Positions 9,962 through 18,887 are shown, counted from the stretch's first letter. The stretch is DNA of 64,000 nucleotides from Actinomycetota bacterium (GCA_014381745.1 JACNLA010000028.1:288256-352255); one strand, 5' to 3'. Made by a program: numbers and translations. Notes: generated by a model not told the origin, from the sequence alone.

Positions 9962-10264
9962 TCAATCGGACCAGTGTCGCAACAGTTTAAACGAGTAGAT
10001 GCCCGTGCTGTGCCCGTCGTTCCAGGCGATGTTCACGCCCCAGGCGCCGTGCAACTCGGCATCCGTGATCTGTAGCCGGGTCGGACTGCCATGACGGGGC
10101 CAGGCTTCCTCGCCGCGCTCCCGTAGCGTGCGACATGTCGCGCACGGGCATGACAAGCGAAGTCTCATCAGGTCGAAATTCGCCACGTGTCCATCAGCGA
10201 ACGTGACGGTTAGTCCCTCGCCCCGTCTGACCTCAATATCAACAGCGTCGTAACGGTCCTCCAC
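9962..10264 (-). CDS. DUF971 protein (GBBH-like N-terminal domain)
   Basis: About 100 residues. The sequence LTVTFADGHVANFDLMRLR, the Cys pair in SCPCATC and the C-terminal WGVNIAWNDGHSTGIYSF define the DUF971 fold. In gamma-butyrobetaine hydroxylase this fold is the N-terminal zinc-binding domain. Stand-alone versions are widespread and are associated with iron-sulfur proteins, but have no agreed function. I chose GTG 10264 because the upstream extension is low in family similarity; an ATG at 10342 is also in frame. It lies downstream of an Fe/2-oxoglutarate oxygenase on the same strand, which may be relevant because the two are fused domains in GBBH. Confidence 0.75.
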   Translation of the reverse strand: MEDRYDAVDIEVRRGEGLTVTFADGHVANFDLMRLRLSCPCATCRTLRERGEEAWPRHGSPTRLQITDAELHGAWGVNIAWNDGHSTGIYSFKLLRHWSD

Positions 10265-10542
10265 CCGACCATCATGCCTCCGTGTGCTGCGTAGGTCTGA
10301 CGACCATCCCTGGAGCTGCCTTAGCGCCCCTGGCGGAGCCACTCTGGGCGGTGCCAGGGCGTACGGCCAAAGGCCCGTTCTGTGTTTGATGTCCCGCTCC
10401 GGGGGGCGTACTCATAGACACAGAATGGTGAAGCCCAGAAATCTCAAGTCCCGGCGCAAGAGACGCCGACGCGGGGACATGCCAGAGACATGGGAACTCC
10501 ACAGAGCACCGCCGCCATCGTCGACCTGCAGTTTGCTCCAGA

Positions 10543-11400
10543 TCAACCGTTGGAGGCGACCGAGTGCCGTACAAGTGGGAACTTGTCACCAACAACCTGA
10601 TCTCCCAACGAGAGCAACGGGTCGATGTAGGTATCCAGCGCAGGCTGTCCGTTATAGGTCACGTCATCACCGAGCCAGTTGACGGAGAAAGCTGCCCGCC
10701 GTCGGTCGAGGCGATTGCCGGGTGCGCAATGGAGTGTGTGGGACCACCAAATCAGCATGTCTCCCGGCTGCAGGCTCGTTGCCAAGATGCGACCGTCCAG
10801 ACTGATGGGCGGCAGAGGTAACTCAGAGCGGGCGTGGCGGTAAGGGACGCTCGGATCGTCGAAGTCGAGAGCGCGATAGAGGGTGGACGAACTGTGCGAA
10901 CCAGCCAGAAATCGCAGTGCCGATTCGAGCGGAATGTGATCCAGTGCAACCCAACTGTTGACCACCTTCGTTCCATCAAGTGGATAGTAGGAGTGGTCTT
11001 GGTGCCAGGGCGTGAGCGCGCTGTCGCTGTGAGCTTCCTTGATCAACAAAAAGTCGTAGAACAGCGTCAGGGTCGAGCTGTCGAGCAGTGGCCACACGAA
11101 ATCGGCAAGGGGCGATTCGAAGATGAACCGCTGGAAGGGTTCCACGGTCTGCCAAGCCCCTGAACTGAACGAGAACTGACCCTCGTCACCCCCGCGCTTC
11201 ACTACCTCCAGGTCGACGCTCGCACCGGCTAACGCTGCGGCGATTCCGTCTTCGACGATCGAGAGCCACGAGGCTTCGAACGCTCCCCTGAGGCAGACGA
11301 CGCCGTCGTCGCCGAGGGCCTGGCGTGCATCGCCGTCAGCGCTTGCCGAGCCGGCAACGAACGACTGGATCGAACCGTCAACTGCGTCCGTTCCTGACAC
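10543..11400 (-). CDS. Phytanoyl-CoA dioxygenase (PhyH) family oxygenase
   Basis: A 285-residue Fe(II)/2-oxoglutarate dioxygenase. The iron-binding HxD is in TPWHQDHSYYP, and the distal His is in WWSHTLHCAPGN, followed by an Arg-rich stretch that would bind 2-oxoglutarate (DRRRAAFSVNWLG). The family hydroxylates lipids, small molecules or secondary metabolites; the substrate here is not evident. The next gene on the strand is a DUF971 protein about 280 bp downstream, with no gene between, so an operon is possible but not certain. Confidence 0.82.
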   Translation of the reverse strand: MSGTDAVDGSIQSFVAGSASADGDARQALGDDGVVCLRGAFEASWLSIVEDGIAAALAGASVDLEVVKRGGDEGQFSFSSGAWQTVEPFQRFIFESPLADFVWPLLDSSTLTLFYDFLLIKEAHSDSALTPWHQDHSYYPLDGTKVVNSWVALDHIPLESALRFLAGSHSSSTLYRALDFDDPSVPYRHARSELPLPPISLDGRILATSLQPGDMLIWWSHTLHCAPGNRLDRRRAAFSVNWLGDDVTYNGQPALDTYIDPLLSLGDQVVGDKFPLVRHSVASNG

Positions 11401-11625
11401 TTGGGAATCCTTTCAACCTTGTGCATTCAGGTCAACCTCTTGGAGTCGTGTGCTCCGGGGGGCGAACCAGGATTCCCGGACTATCCGGTCCGGAAACCGT
11501 CACGCACGCCGGGGAGCGTACCCAGCGAGTCGAAATGAGCAGTCGCCATCCATTCCGGCACCCTCATCGGAGAGATCCGGCGAGGCGGCATCGGTAGAGC
11601 ACAATCCTGCCACCTGCGTTGCATA

Positions 11626-11640
11626 TGGGAACGATTCCCA
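11626..11640. promoter_or_regulatory. Zur-box-like palindrome in ZIP transporter promoter
   Basis: The 15-bp palindrome TGGGAACGATTCCCA (arms TGGGAA and TTCCCA, spacer CGA) fits the Fur/Zur operator pattern TGRRAAYGRTTYYCA. It sits between a possible -35 element, TTGCAT (11619-11624), and a possible -10 element, TTATCT (11641-11646). The transporter ATG at 11655 would then be at or next to the transcript start. Position and target suggest zinc-dependent repression by Zur. This is inference from the pattern. Confidence 0.6.
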
Positions 11641-11654
11641 TTATCTTTTCCCAC

Positions 11655-12518
11655 ATGGATCCCATCTTCTTGTCCCTGTTGATTGTCGTCGCCTCCCTAG
11701 GGCCGGGCCTGCTGCCACGGGTGTTCGCCGACAGGGTCTCGTCGAAGGGTCTGGCGGACCTGACCGGCGTCGCATCCGGCCTGCTGCTGACCTCGGCGTT
11801 CCTCATCGTTGTCCCGGAGGGATTCCACACGGCTACCGCAGGTGACGACACATTGGCTTCAGATCCCGTGGTGCTGGGCCTTGCTGTCCTGGCCGGATTC
11901 GGATTGTTGTTGGCGTTGGAGGGCCTGGGAATCGGCCACGCCGTCCACGAGGAACACCACGACAACGCCACCGGACACGGTCACCAACACGTGCACCACC
12001 CTTCCTCGGGGCGGGTGCTCGCAATCGGGCTGTCAGTGCATGCCCTGGCAGATGGCGTCGCTATCGGGGCGGCAGCCGCATCCGGTGAGACGTCGTTCTC
12101 GCTGCTAGTGGCCTTTGCGGTGCTCGTTCACCGCGTTCCGGTAGCGCTGAGCCTCGGGGTGTTCCTGCTCCACCAGGCGGGTGGACGCAGGTCGGCCCTG
12201 ACCGGCCTCCTCCTGTTCACCCTCGCCACACCGGTTGCCCTCGTCCTCTCATACCTGGTGCTAGACGGCGCAGATGAATCCATCCTGGCCCTCGTGCTGC
12301 TCTTCTCGGCTGGGACCTTCATCTACGTGGCCACGGTCGACACCCTGCCGGCCGTCCACAATCCGACCACCGGCCGACGCTCGGTGCGCAACGTGCTGGC
12401 TGGCGCTGCGGCGCTCTCCTTAGTCCTGATACTGCTGAGCAGCGCTGGGGTGTTGAACCACAGCCACCACGAGGGCGAAGGCCACAACGACGACGCTCAC
12501 ACCGAAGAGAGTCATTGA
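11655..12518 (+). CDS. ZIP-family zinc/divalent metal transporter
   Basis: A membrane protein of about 287 residues. Transmembrane segments flank a His-rich cytoplasmic loop (HAVHEEHHDNATGHGHQHVH). The metal-path signature of TM4 is HALADGVAIGAAAA, and HRVPVALSLG in TM5 is a variant of the usual H-x-P-E-G. The C-terminus is again His- and Asp-rich (NHSHHEGEGHNDD). The start is ATG 11655; ATG 11625 would place the start inside the Zur-like palindrome. Family members import zinc or related metals, in line with the putative Zur box in front. Confidence 0.85.
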   Translation: MDPIFLSLLIVVASLGPGLLPRVFADRVSSKGLADLTGVASGLLLTSAFLIVVPEGFHTATAGDDTLASDPVVLGLAVLAGFGLLLALEGLGIGHAVHEEHHDNATGHGHQHVHHPSSGRVLAIGLSVHALADGVAIGAAAASGETSFSLLVAFAVLVHRVPVALSLGVFLLHQAGGRRSALTGLLLFTLATPVALVLSYLVLDGADESILALVLLFSAGTFIYVATVDTLPAVHNPTTGRRSVRNVLAGAAALSLVLILLSSAGVLNHSHHEGEGHNDDAHTEESH

Positions 12519-12792
12519 TCCTGCTCTTCGGCGATTACGACGCGTAGCCCAATACTTCGATGTCCTCGAATAGGTGATCCCCGCAGAGGCTCACGTCGAA
12601 GAGGATCGCCCATGGCCGCTTACTCCAACTCGGACCCAGAGCGCCATGCTCGGCCCTAGGACCCGCGCTCCTGGGAGTGCCCGAGACCCGGTGATCGACA
12701 GCTATTGGAATAGGTGACGCTCACCGGGGGCACTCCAGCGATACGGGCAACTCCCTTTCGGGATTGGCCATGGTCACCGAGAGCGCGCCAAC
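12519..12792. other. Intergenic stretch with possible remnant coding segment
   Basis: No intact gene. On the minus strand, 12535-12720 is open for about 61 codons and ends at TAA. Its last 30 residues look protein-like (SWSKRPWAILFDVSLCGDHL then FEDIEVLGYAS), but there is no start codon and an in-frame TGA lies at 12721-12723. It could be the end of a decayed gene. This is weakly supported. Confidence 0.25.
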
Positions 12793-13425
12793 TCAGAGGA
12801 TCCGCCGCAGGACAGCGGTTCGCATGTCCCTGGGCACGCCGATCTCAGCCGTCGCAGCGAGGCGTTCACCGAATCCGGGATCCTGGCGAACCGAACTGGT
12901 CGCCTCATCAAAGGCTGCGACCGAGTCATACGCCCAGATCAGGCGCACATAGTTGGGCAGCCCCCACTGACTGAAACTCACCGACACAGGTGCTCCCCCG
13001 ACACCATTGACATAGTTCGCCAAGTCGACGGCCCAGGCAACGGAAGGTGCCACCTCTGCCGGATTCATCTGCCACGCGACGCTCGATATCACGTTCGGGA
13101 CCTCAGACATGTCGCCGACGGCGTGGACGACGTTCCACAACGAGTCCACAGGGTTGGATGCCATGTGCTCCCCACTTGCTGCCACCTTCGCCAACCATGC
13201 TTCGTCCTCCGCATAGGCTCGCGCCACCGCGTCGGTGTAGGCGCCGTACTCCCCCACCATTGCACTTACCCCAAGAGAGCCGACTGGTGCCCCGAGCAGT
13301 GCCTGCCAAAGAGAGAAGTCGTACCCGGTACTGGCACTTATGTGGGAAACGGCATCAGACATCGCAGCCGTGCCGTCGATCAGAGAACTCGGCTTCAGGG
13401 TTAATTCTCGGTTGAAAATATACAT
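12793..13425 (-). CDS. Hypothetical protein, possible dimeric alpha/beta-barrel fold
   Basis: A 210-residue soluble protein without a signal peptide. The opening MYIFNRELTLKPSS and the spaced pattern of beta-strand and helix, repeated around GGAPVSVSFSQWGLPNYVRL, suggest two ferredoxin-like (dimeric alpha/beta barrel) repeats as in NIPSNAP- or GYD-type proteins. I cannot assign a family with confidence. An AT-rich promoter-like stretch lies upstream (13426-13470). It stands alone, divergent from the GYD-domain gene that follows. Confidence 0.6.
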   Translation of the reverse strand: MYIFNRELTLKPSSLIDGTAAMSDAVSHISASTGYDFSLWQALLGAPVGSLGVSAMVGEYGAYTDAVARAYAEDEAWLAKVAASGEHMASNPVDSLWNVVHAVGDMSEVPNVISSVAWQMNPAEVAPSVAWAVDLANYVNGVGGAPVSVSFSQWGLPNYVRLIWAYDSVAAFDEATSSVRQDPGFGERLAATAEIGVPRDMRTAVLRRIL

Positions 13426-13719
13426 TTCTGGTCCCCACTCTTTCTATGTGCCAATGAAGGATTTCAGCGGCGAAGTAGATCTACCCCCCCCATGATCGCG
13501 TGTCAACTGGTAGACCCCGCTACTGGCAGGCACTCTTGAACTGCTTCCCCAACGCCACTACCGTTCCCCCGAACAGTTTCGAAAAGATGGGGACGTCGTC
13601 ACACGTGTGGCACAGGCGGCGTTGTGGCCACCGGGATCATTCGGGGACTCCAGCAGTTCTGAAGTCGGCGATTGGTGACCCCTCCCTCTGAGGAAGACCG
13701 AGCAACCAAGGAGAGCGCA

Positions 13720-14049
13720 GTGCCCAAGTACATGTTCAACGCCAGCTACACCACCGACGGTGTTCAGGGACTCCTGTCCGGCGGAGGGTCAGCCCGAGTG
13801 GCTGCTGCTCAGTCAGCCATGGAGTCAGTAGGTGGAACCCTCGAGGCCTTCTACTTCACCTTCGGCGAGAACGACGCCGTGATCATCGCCGATTTCCCCT
13901 CAAACGCTGATGCCGCCGCAGTGAGCCTTGCCGTCTCGGCGTCGGGAATGGTCAGCGGAGCAATGACCGTGCTGTTGACACCGGAGGAGATCGACGCCGC
14001 TGCCGCCACCGTCAGCGGAGCAATCACCTACAACCCGCCAGGGAACTGA
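13720..14049 (+). CDS. GYD-domain protein
   Basis: A 109-residue protein of the GYD family, a small dimeric alpha/beta-barrel fold. Seen are the start PKYMFNASYTTDGVQGLL, the central GGTLEAFYFTFGENDAVI and the C-terminal TVLLTPEEIDAA, all typical. The function of the family is unknown. I chose GTG 13720 because AAGGAG lies 7 bases before it; the open frame extends upstream without a ribosome site. No obvious operon partner. Confidence 0.8.
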   Translation: MPKYMFNASYTTDGVQGLLSGGGSARVAAAQSAMESVGGTLEAFYFTFGENDAVIIADFPSNADAAAVSLAVSASGMVSGAMTVLLTPEEIDAAAATVSGAITYNPPGN

Positions 14050-14393
14050 GCAGGGCGCCGACCGGCGTAGCTGCCCACGTTCGCATACAGAGTTGTGTGA
14101 CGGCTCTGGGAGATACCTTTCCGAGTCGCCGATGCCCTCCTGACCGGCGGACGCCTACCCGGTGGCCAACTGACCTGGAACTGGTCGCCAACCGACAAGG
14201 GTTCGAGCACGTGCGGTCGCTGATCCGCCGAAAATGCCGGCTGGAAGCAGCATCCAGCCGCCTGACGGCTCCAATCCTCCGGGTGTTTGGTAGAGAAGAG
14301 GTCGTCCCTGCAACCACCTGTGCCGTGATGACCCACCTCGACGCCTAGGGCTCATCCGTCAGGACCGGACCCCTCCACCTATAGGGTCCCCCG
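14050..14393. other. Intergenic stretch without supported gene
   Basis: A stretch of 344 bp. Open frames exist on both strands (for example plus 14097-14348) but none has a ribosome site, domain motif or codon pattern that convinces me. It presumably carries the promoter of the lipoprotein gene at 14394. Confidence 0.4.
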
Positions 14394-15788
14394 ATGCCCA
14401 ATACCGGCCACTTCTTCCTTCTCGCTGTCCTTTTGTCCTCCTGCGCCGGGGGTCCGGAAGCATCGCCGGCGCCTGACACGACCTCTGCCGCAAGCACAAC
14501 AGCAGGCACCACAACCGCGCCTATAACAGCTCCCGCAGTGACGACGGCCCCACCGAGTACGGCTGTTCCGACAACCTCCGCACTGCCAGCGTCCACAACA
14601 GCAGCCACGACCACATCCGCTCCAGACGCCACGACGACAACCACGACAAGCACGACAACGACGTCAACCCCAACTTCCTCCACAGCACCGCCCTCGACAA
14701 CTCCCCCTGAAACCACCGCTACCCCGACAACCACGACGACAACCACGACAATCCCGCCACCCACGGACCCGCCGGGCACAACGGTCGCCTGCGGCGACGG
14801 CGACACCTACCGCTACTGCGTTGCGGCTGGAGCACCCATTGCGCCAGCTGGAACCGACGTGTGGGGGCAGTTGACCGGCTATTCGCCCGAGGTCCTGTGC
14901 GCCTCGGACCTCGACAACCAGGTGTGTGAGCTCCTCACTGAGACACTCCTCGTAGCGGCAGCCGAGTGGGGCAACTACGGACCCACCGAGTACTGGGTGA
15001 TGGGTATAGACGAGGAGGCTGCCATAGACCTGATAGGCGCCAACTGTGACAGGCGGGCTGCAGCAGGCCAGCAATCTCGGAGTTACTGCATGACCCACAA
15101 CACGGCCGACAGCGAGCACAATATGATCTCCTATCAGGCTCTTGGTGCCGAGGCAGTCGCAGTTGGGCGGCCCAGCGGCTCGGCCGGGAGAAACGGCCAG
15201 CGCGACTGGAACATCCACTTCTTCGCCACTTCAATTCCTTACGCCTTCGCCGGCATGTTCGACCTTCCCTACGCTGACGAGCAAAAGACCGTCTTCCACG
15301 AGTACTTCCACGCCGTCCAGCACGCCCACATCCAGACACGCGACTTTGACGAACGCAGAAGCATGATGGGCCCAACCTGGTTTGTCGAAGGTGGAGCCGA
15401 GTTCATGGCCCAGACCGCCTCGCAACGCATGCGCGACTCAGGCGCTCTGAGAGCGTCCGACTGGAACCCCCTCACCGAACGGATGACCTGGCCAATGGAA
15501 GAGGTCAAGGAATGGATGTCATCCAATCCCGGGGCTTCAGCCTCACAGATTCCATACGGACCGGATCAGGGCATTGCCTACAGTTACGGCCTCTGGGCCC
15601 ACGCCTGGCTGGCCGACAGGTTCGGACCCGACGCTCTGCTTGGCTCCTACTACCCGCGTTTGAGCGACCTCGGCTTTGAGGGCGCCTTCCAGAACGCCTA
15701 CGACATGAGCACCACAGAGTTTCTGGCCGAGTTCGACCAGTTCCTCCTGCTGCCAATCCAGGAGCAGTTGGAGATCCTCCCCGGGTAG
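14394..15788 (+). CDS. Lipoprotein with HExxH metallopeptidase-like domain
   Basis: A 464-residue protein exported as a lipoprotein: a hydrophobic N-terminus and lipobox LSSC with Cys17. Residues about 20-125 are a Thr/Ser/Pro/Ala-rich linker that would span the wall. The globular part has HEYFH at residues 302-306 and, 26 residues on, WFVEGGAEF with Glu332. This HExxH plus distant Glu matches gluzincin-type (clan MA) zinc peptidases. Two His further on (H310, H312) are notable. No propeptide is obvious. The substrate is unknown; it could be a cell-surface peptidase. It is followed at 30 bp by a PPOX-family gene that seems unrelated in function. Confidence 0.75.
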   Translation: MPNTGHFFLLAVLLSSCAGGPEASPAPDTTSAASTTAGTTTAPITAPAVTTAPPSTAVPTTSALPASTTAATTTSAPDATTTTTTSTTTTSTPTSSTAPPSTTPPETTATPTTTTTTTTIPPPTDPPGTTVACGDGDTYRYCVAAGAPIAPAGTDVWGQLTGYSPEVLCASDLDNQVCELLTETLLVAAAEWGNYGPTEYWVMGIDEEAAIDLIGANCDRRAAAGQQSRSYCMTHNTADSEHNMISYQALGAEAVAVGRPSGSAGRNGQRDWNIHFFATSIPYAFAGMFDLPYADEQKTVFHEYFHAVQHAHIQTRDFDERRSMMGPTWFVEGGAEFMAQTASQRMRDSGALRASDWNPLTERMTWPMEEVKEWMSSNPGASASQIPYGPDQGIAYSYGLWAHAWLADRFGPDALLGSYYPRLSDLGFEGAFQNAYDMSTTEFLAEFDQFLLLPIQEQLEILPG

Positions 15789-15817
15789 CCACCTCACCCG
15801 AGGGTTAGCATCCCCTC

Positions 15818-16240
15818 GTGGCCGAAATGACCGACGTCCAGCGCGACGAGTTCCTCACCGACGTGAGGGTGGCAGTCCTCGTTATAGAGCGCTCCGACAA
15901 GGCTCCCCTCTGCGCCCCCGTCTGGTACCGCTACGTGGACGGCACCTTCGAGGTCACCATGGACGACGACTCAGCCAAGGTCGTGCTCCTCCGGCGTTCC
16001 GGGCGGGCAAGCATCTGCGTTCAAGACGAGTCACCGCCCTACAGCTACGTCACCGTAGAGGGCTCGGTCACGGTTGAGTCCCTGGCCGGCCCCAGACGCC
16101 ACAACCTGATCCTGGAGATGGCCACCCGCTACCTCGGCGACGAGGCCGGCCGCCACTACGCCGATGGGTTCTCCCCCGATGACGACAGCGGGGCACTAAT
16201 GACCCTGCGTCCGCGTCGCTGGCAGACCGCTATGTACTGA
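15818..16240 (+). CDS. Pyridoxamine-5'-phosphate oxidase-like flavin/F420-binding protein
   Basis: A 140-residue split-barrel protein of the PNPOx-like superfamily. APVWYRYVDGTFEVTM, the RSGRASICVQDE strand and the C-terminal LRPRRWQTAMY are typical of small actinobacterial members that bind FMN, F420 or heme. Substrate and cofactor cannot be told apart by eye. The start is GTG 15818. It converges with a Ddn-type F420 reductase gene 12 bp away. Confidence 0.78.
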   Translation: MAEMTDVQRDEFLTDVRVAVLVIERSDKAPLCAPVWYRYVDGTFEVTMDDDSAKVVLLRRSGRASICVQDESPPYSYVTVEGSVTVESLAGPRRHNLILEMATRYLGDEAGRHYADGFSPDDDSGALMTLRPRRWQTAMY

Positions 16241-16252
16241 GACTCCGAGGAG

Positions 16253-16684
16253 TCAACCCGAAGGTTCCAGTACGACCAGGGGGATCTCCCGGTCGGTCTT
16301 TTCCTGATAGCCGGCGTAACCGGAGTAGGCGGCCGTTACCAGCGGCCACAGCCTCGCCCGCTCACTGGCAGGCACCACGCTGGCACGCATCGGCATGGCT
16401 GAGCTCCCCTTCACTGCGACCTTGACCTCCGGATTCTCAACGAGGTTCAGGTACCAGGCGGGGTGGATGTCATCTCCACCCCTGGATGCGACGATCACCA
16501 GCGCCTCGCCCTCCTGATGGGGAGAGGTCAACATGACCGTCCGCTCCTGCCCTGACCGCCGGCCAACGGTGGTCAACTTGAGAACGGGCATTCCGGCCGT
16601 CCTCCAGCCCAGCCTTCCTCCGCTGAGGCCAAGCAGCCCACGGTGAAGGCGGTTAGAGAACTTGAGCATCCCGTCACTTGGCAT
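16253..16684 (-). CDS. Ddn-type F420-dependent nitroreductase/quinone reductase
   Basis: A 143-residue protein of the deazaflavin-dependent nitroreductase (DUF385) family, a split barrel that uses reduced F420. Motifs TTVGRRSGQERTVMLT and GGDDIHPAWYLNLVENP are diagnostic. In mycobacteria relatives reduce menaquinone or nitroaromatics; the substrate here is unknown. It belongs with the F420:NADP reductase (npdG) found at 50.4 kb in the same window. The start is ATG 16684, with the divergent zinc-ribbon membrane gene beginning 78 bp away. Confidence 0.85.
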   Translation of the reverse strand: MPSDGMLKFSNRLHRGLLGLSGGRLGWRTAGMPVLKLTTVGRRSGQERTVMLTSPHQEGEALVIVASRGGDDIHPAWYLNLVENPEVKVAVKGSSAMPMRASVVPASERARLWPLVTAAYSGYAGYQEKTDREIPLVVLEPSG

Positions 16685-16761
16685 GCAGGGATGTTACCGG
16701 CAGGACCAAGCGCCGATCGCCAGCGCCGACCGCCCCCACCGCCGTGCGGAAGCCTGCCATC

Positions 16762-17979
16762 ATGCGTGACGTGTCAGCTATCAGGCAGGTTTGCCCCCGT
16801 TGCGATGCCTCCCTGCAGCCAGGTTCGAGGTTCTGCCACCTCTGCGGAACACAAGTGGACGAAGCCGTTGCACCCAGCACCCGGGCCGTGTCACGACCGA
16901 CAAGGGTCCTCCTCCTAGCCGTCGCCGCAGCTCTGGCGATCAAGGTCCCGGCCCTGTTCGGTCTGGAGTTCGAAGACGGAGGCGGAAGATCTGGCGACTT
17001 CTACCTGCGAAACCTGGGCCTCTTCTGCCTTCCCTTCCTTGCTGTCCACCTGCTCCGGAACGGCACGGCACCCCGCCGGCTGTACATGTCGCTGGCTCTG
17101 GTGTTCGCCGTCGGCGCAGCCTTCACCAACGCGTACCCGTTCGAGTCGTCCGGCTCAACAACCGCCCTGGTGGCCATACACATGCCGGTGGCCCTGTGGG
17201 CAGTCGTCGGTGTCGCCCATTCGGGAGTCCCAACCCCCACACAGGCACAGCGGCTCGCCTTCGTCCGCTTCACGGGTGAGTGGTTCATTCGCTACGCGCT
17301 GTTGGCGCTGGGCGGGATGGTCCTCATGGGTCTGGCTGCGGGCGCATTCACCGCCGCCGGCCTCTCGGACGACACCCTCGAATCGATGCTCACCGGGTGG
17401 CTGCTGCCCTGTGGGGCCATGGGTGCCGTTGTGGTGGCCGCATGGATGGCCGAGGAAGGTCAAGGGGCCACCACGATCCTCGCTCCGACCCTCGCCCGTG
17501 TGTTCACACCCCTCTTCACGGTGTTCCTTGCAGCCCTGCTGGTCACGGTCACCGTCAGTGGCGAAGGCATCGGATCGGACCGGGAGGTGCTGATCCTCTT
17601 TGACCTGGTGCTCGTCGTGGTGTTGGGCCTCGTCCTCTACACCACGTCAGCCAGGGGCCCGGGAGAGCGACCGACCCTGCTCGACCGACTCAGTGCGGTC
17701 CTCATCACCTGTGCCGTAGGGGTGGACACCGTCGCCCTCGTGGGCATCGCACGCCGCATCGGCGACCACGGCCTCAGCCCCAACCGAACTGCCGCCCTTG
17801 GCTTGAACCTGCTCCTCTTGGTCAACCTGGTGTGGTCGCTCGTGCTGCTGGCGGGCTTCCTGCTACGGCGCCGACCCTTCGGGGCCCTAGAGGTGTGGCA
17901 GGCCCGTTTCCTTCCGGCCTTCCCCGCGTGGGCCGTCCTGGTAGTTGTCGCCTTCCCACCGGCGTTCGGATTCGCCTGA
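16762..17979 (+). CDS. Zinc-ribbon polytopic membrane protein (DUF4153-like)
   Basis: About 405 residues. The N-terminus is a zinc ribbon, CPRCDASL then CHLCG (two CxxC). From residue about 50 there are about ten hydrophobic segments. The second half (RIGDHGLSPNRTAALGLNL, LVWSLVLLAGF) resembles the DUF4153 membrane family. The role is unknown. The start is taken as ATG 16762; the frame continues upstream into the divergent Ddn gene, which is unlikely to be coding. A clear hairpin terminator follows 110 bp after the stop. Confidence 0.72.
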   Translation: MRDVSAIRQVCPRCDASLQPGSRFCHLCGTQVDEAVAPSTRAVSRPTRVLLLAVAAALAIKVPALFGLEFEDGGGRSGDFYLRNLGLFCLPFLAVHLLRNGTAPRRLYMSLALVFAVGAAFTNAYPFESSGSTTALVAIHMPVALWAVVGVAHSGVPTPTQAQRLAFVRFTGEWFIRYALLALGGMVLMGLAAGAFTAAGLSDDTLESMLTGWLLPCGAMGAVVVAAWMAEEGQGATTILAPTLARVFTPLFTVFLAALLVTVTVSGEGIGSDREVLILFDLVLVVVLGLVLYTTSARGPGERPTLLDRLSAVLITCAVGVDTVALVGIARRIGDHGLSPNRTAALGLNLLLLVNLVWSLVLLAGFLLRRRPFGALEVWQARFLPAFPAWAVLVVVAFPPAFGFA

Positions 17980-18088
17980 TACGGCATCCAGCCAGATTCC
18001 GCGGCCGACTTGATCCGCCAATAGAGTTCAATCACTGGCGGCTGGCTGAGGAGCCACCGCTGGACACGGTTTCCCACCGTGCGAAGAG

Positions 18089-18106
18089 CCCCCGCTTCGG
18101 CGGGGG
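18089..18106 (+). terminator. Rho-independent terminator
   Basis: The 7-bp stem CCCCCGC/GCGGGGG with a TTCG tetraloop is followed by TTTCCT. It lies between convergent genes and may serve both, although the T-run favours the plus-strand gene ending at 17979. Confidence 0.8.
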
Positions 18107-18117
18107 TTTCCTCGTTC

Positions 18118-18564
18118 TCAGCCTCCGAGGGCAGCGATCATGCGGTCGCGGGCAACCTCAATGGCCCTGAACGGCCGCAGCATCACCCTGAACTCGATGA
18201 TCAGACCTTCATCGTCACAGGTGATTATGTCCACGCCGTTCACATGGATGCCGTCCAGGCGCGTCTCGAACTCCAGTACCGCATGATTGCCGTCAAGCAC
18301 CTTCTTCGTGTAACGGAAGCTTCCCCCTGGGATCTCCTCAGACTCGGTCGACTCCTCGGGGCGGTCGCCTGGGAACACCTGGTAGGCGGCGTTCAGGTAC
18401 ATGGATGTCAGGTCACGTCCGTGCTGTGGTTTGAACAGGACTGGTGACCAGAACACCACCTCGGGATGGAGCAGGTCCTCAAGTTGAGCAGCAGGGTCTC
18501 CGGCAAGGAAGGCGTGCCAGCCGAGCATTGTCCGGCGAATCGGATCGCTCGCTTTGTCAGCCAT
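18118..18564 (-). CDS. SnoaL-like/NTF2-fold protein
   Basis: A 148-residue NTF2-like protein. LGWHAFLAGDPAAQLEDLLH followed by VVFWSP is the characteristic opening helix-strand, and FETRLDGIHVNGVDIITC followed by EGLIIEFRVMLRP is the closing sheet. Members act as small-molecule isomerases, hydrolases or binding proteins. No catalytic residue set is recognisable. The start is ATG 18564, preceding MADKASDP; a longer frame upstream is not needed. Transcribed alone. Confidence 0.75.
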   Translation of the reverse strand: MADKASDPIRRTMLGWHAFLAGDPAAQLEDLLHPEVVFWSPVLFKPQHGRDLTSMYLNAAYQVFPGDRPEESTESEEIPGGSFRYTKKVLDGNHAVLEFETRLDGIHVNGVDIITCDDEGLIIEFRVMLRPFRAIEVARDRMIAALGG

Positions 18565-18677
18565 GCTCACAGTGTCGCCGACCGGGCCATGCGCAGCGCA
18601 ACCGGGGCCCATCGGCGGGCACCCCGTCGGGGTGTGGCAGGATCACCAACCCGGAACGGCCAGAGAAGGGACCGACA

Positions 18678-18872
18678 ATGGCTACCTACGAATGTCCATC
18701 ATGTGGAATGTCCGTCAACGCCACCTGTGGAGCGTGCGACGCTCCACTGGTGAACGACACGCTCACCAGAGACGACGGATCGACCGTGCAGGTCTCCCGG
18801 TGCCCGAACGAACACGGCAAGATCAAATCACCGATGTGCTGCGGCGCTGACATGTCCTGCTCTGTCGCCTGA
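18678..18872 (+). CDS. Small cysteine-rich zinc-binding protein
   Basis: A 64-residue protein with nine cysteines: CPSCG, CGAC, a single Cys in SRCPNEHG, then PMCCG and MSC. The spacing suggests one or two zinc knuckles. A clear ribosome site (AGAAGGG) precedes ATG 18678. I do not recognise the family. The next gene, a methyltransferase, begins 15 bp downstream and is probably co-transcribed. Confidence 0.65.
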   Translation: MATYECPSCGMSVNATCGACDAPLVNDTLTRDDGSTVQVSRCPNEHGKIKSPMCCGADMSCSVA

Positions 18873-18887
18873 GGAGGCTCTTCACCA

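Noticed and set aside
12535..12720. Short minus-strand gene after the ZIP transporter
   Set aside because: It has no start codon and is closed upstream by TGA. At most it is a remnant, so it is noted only as part of the gap description.
14097..14348. Plus-strand open frame of 83 codons before the lipoprotein gene
   Set aside because: Composition looks like chance coding in GC-rich DNA, with no ribosome site and no recognisable fold.
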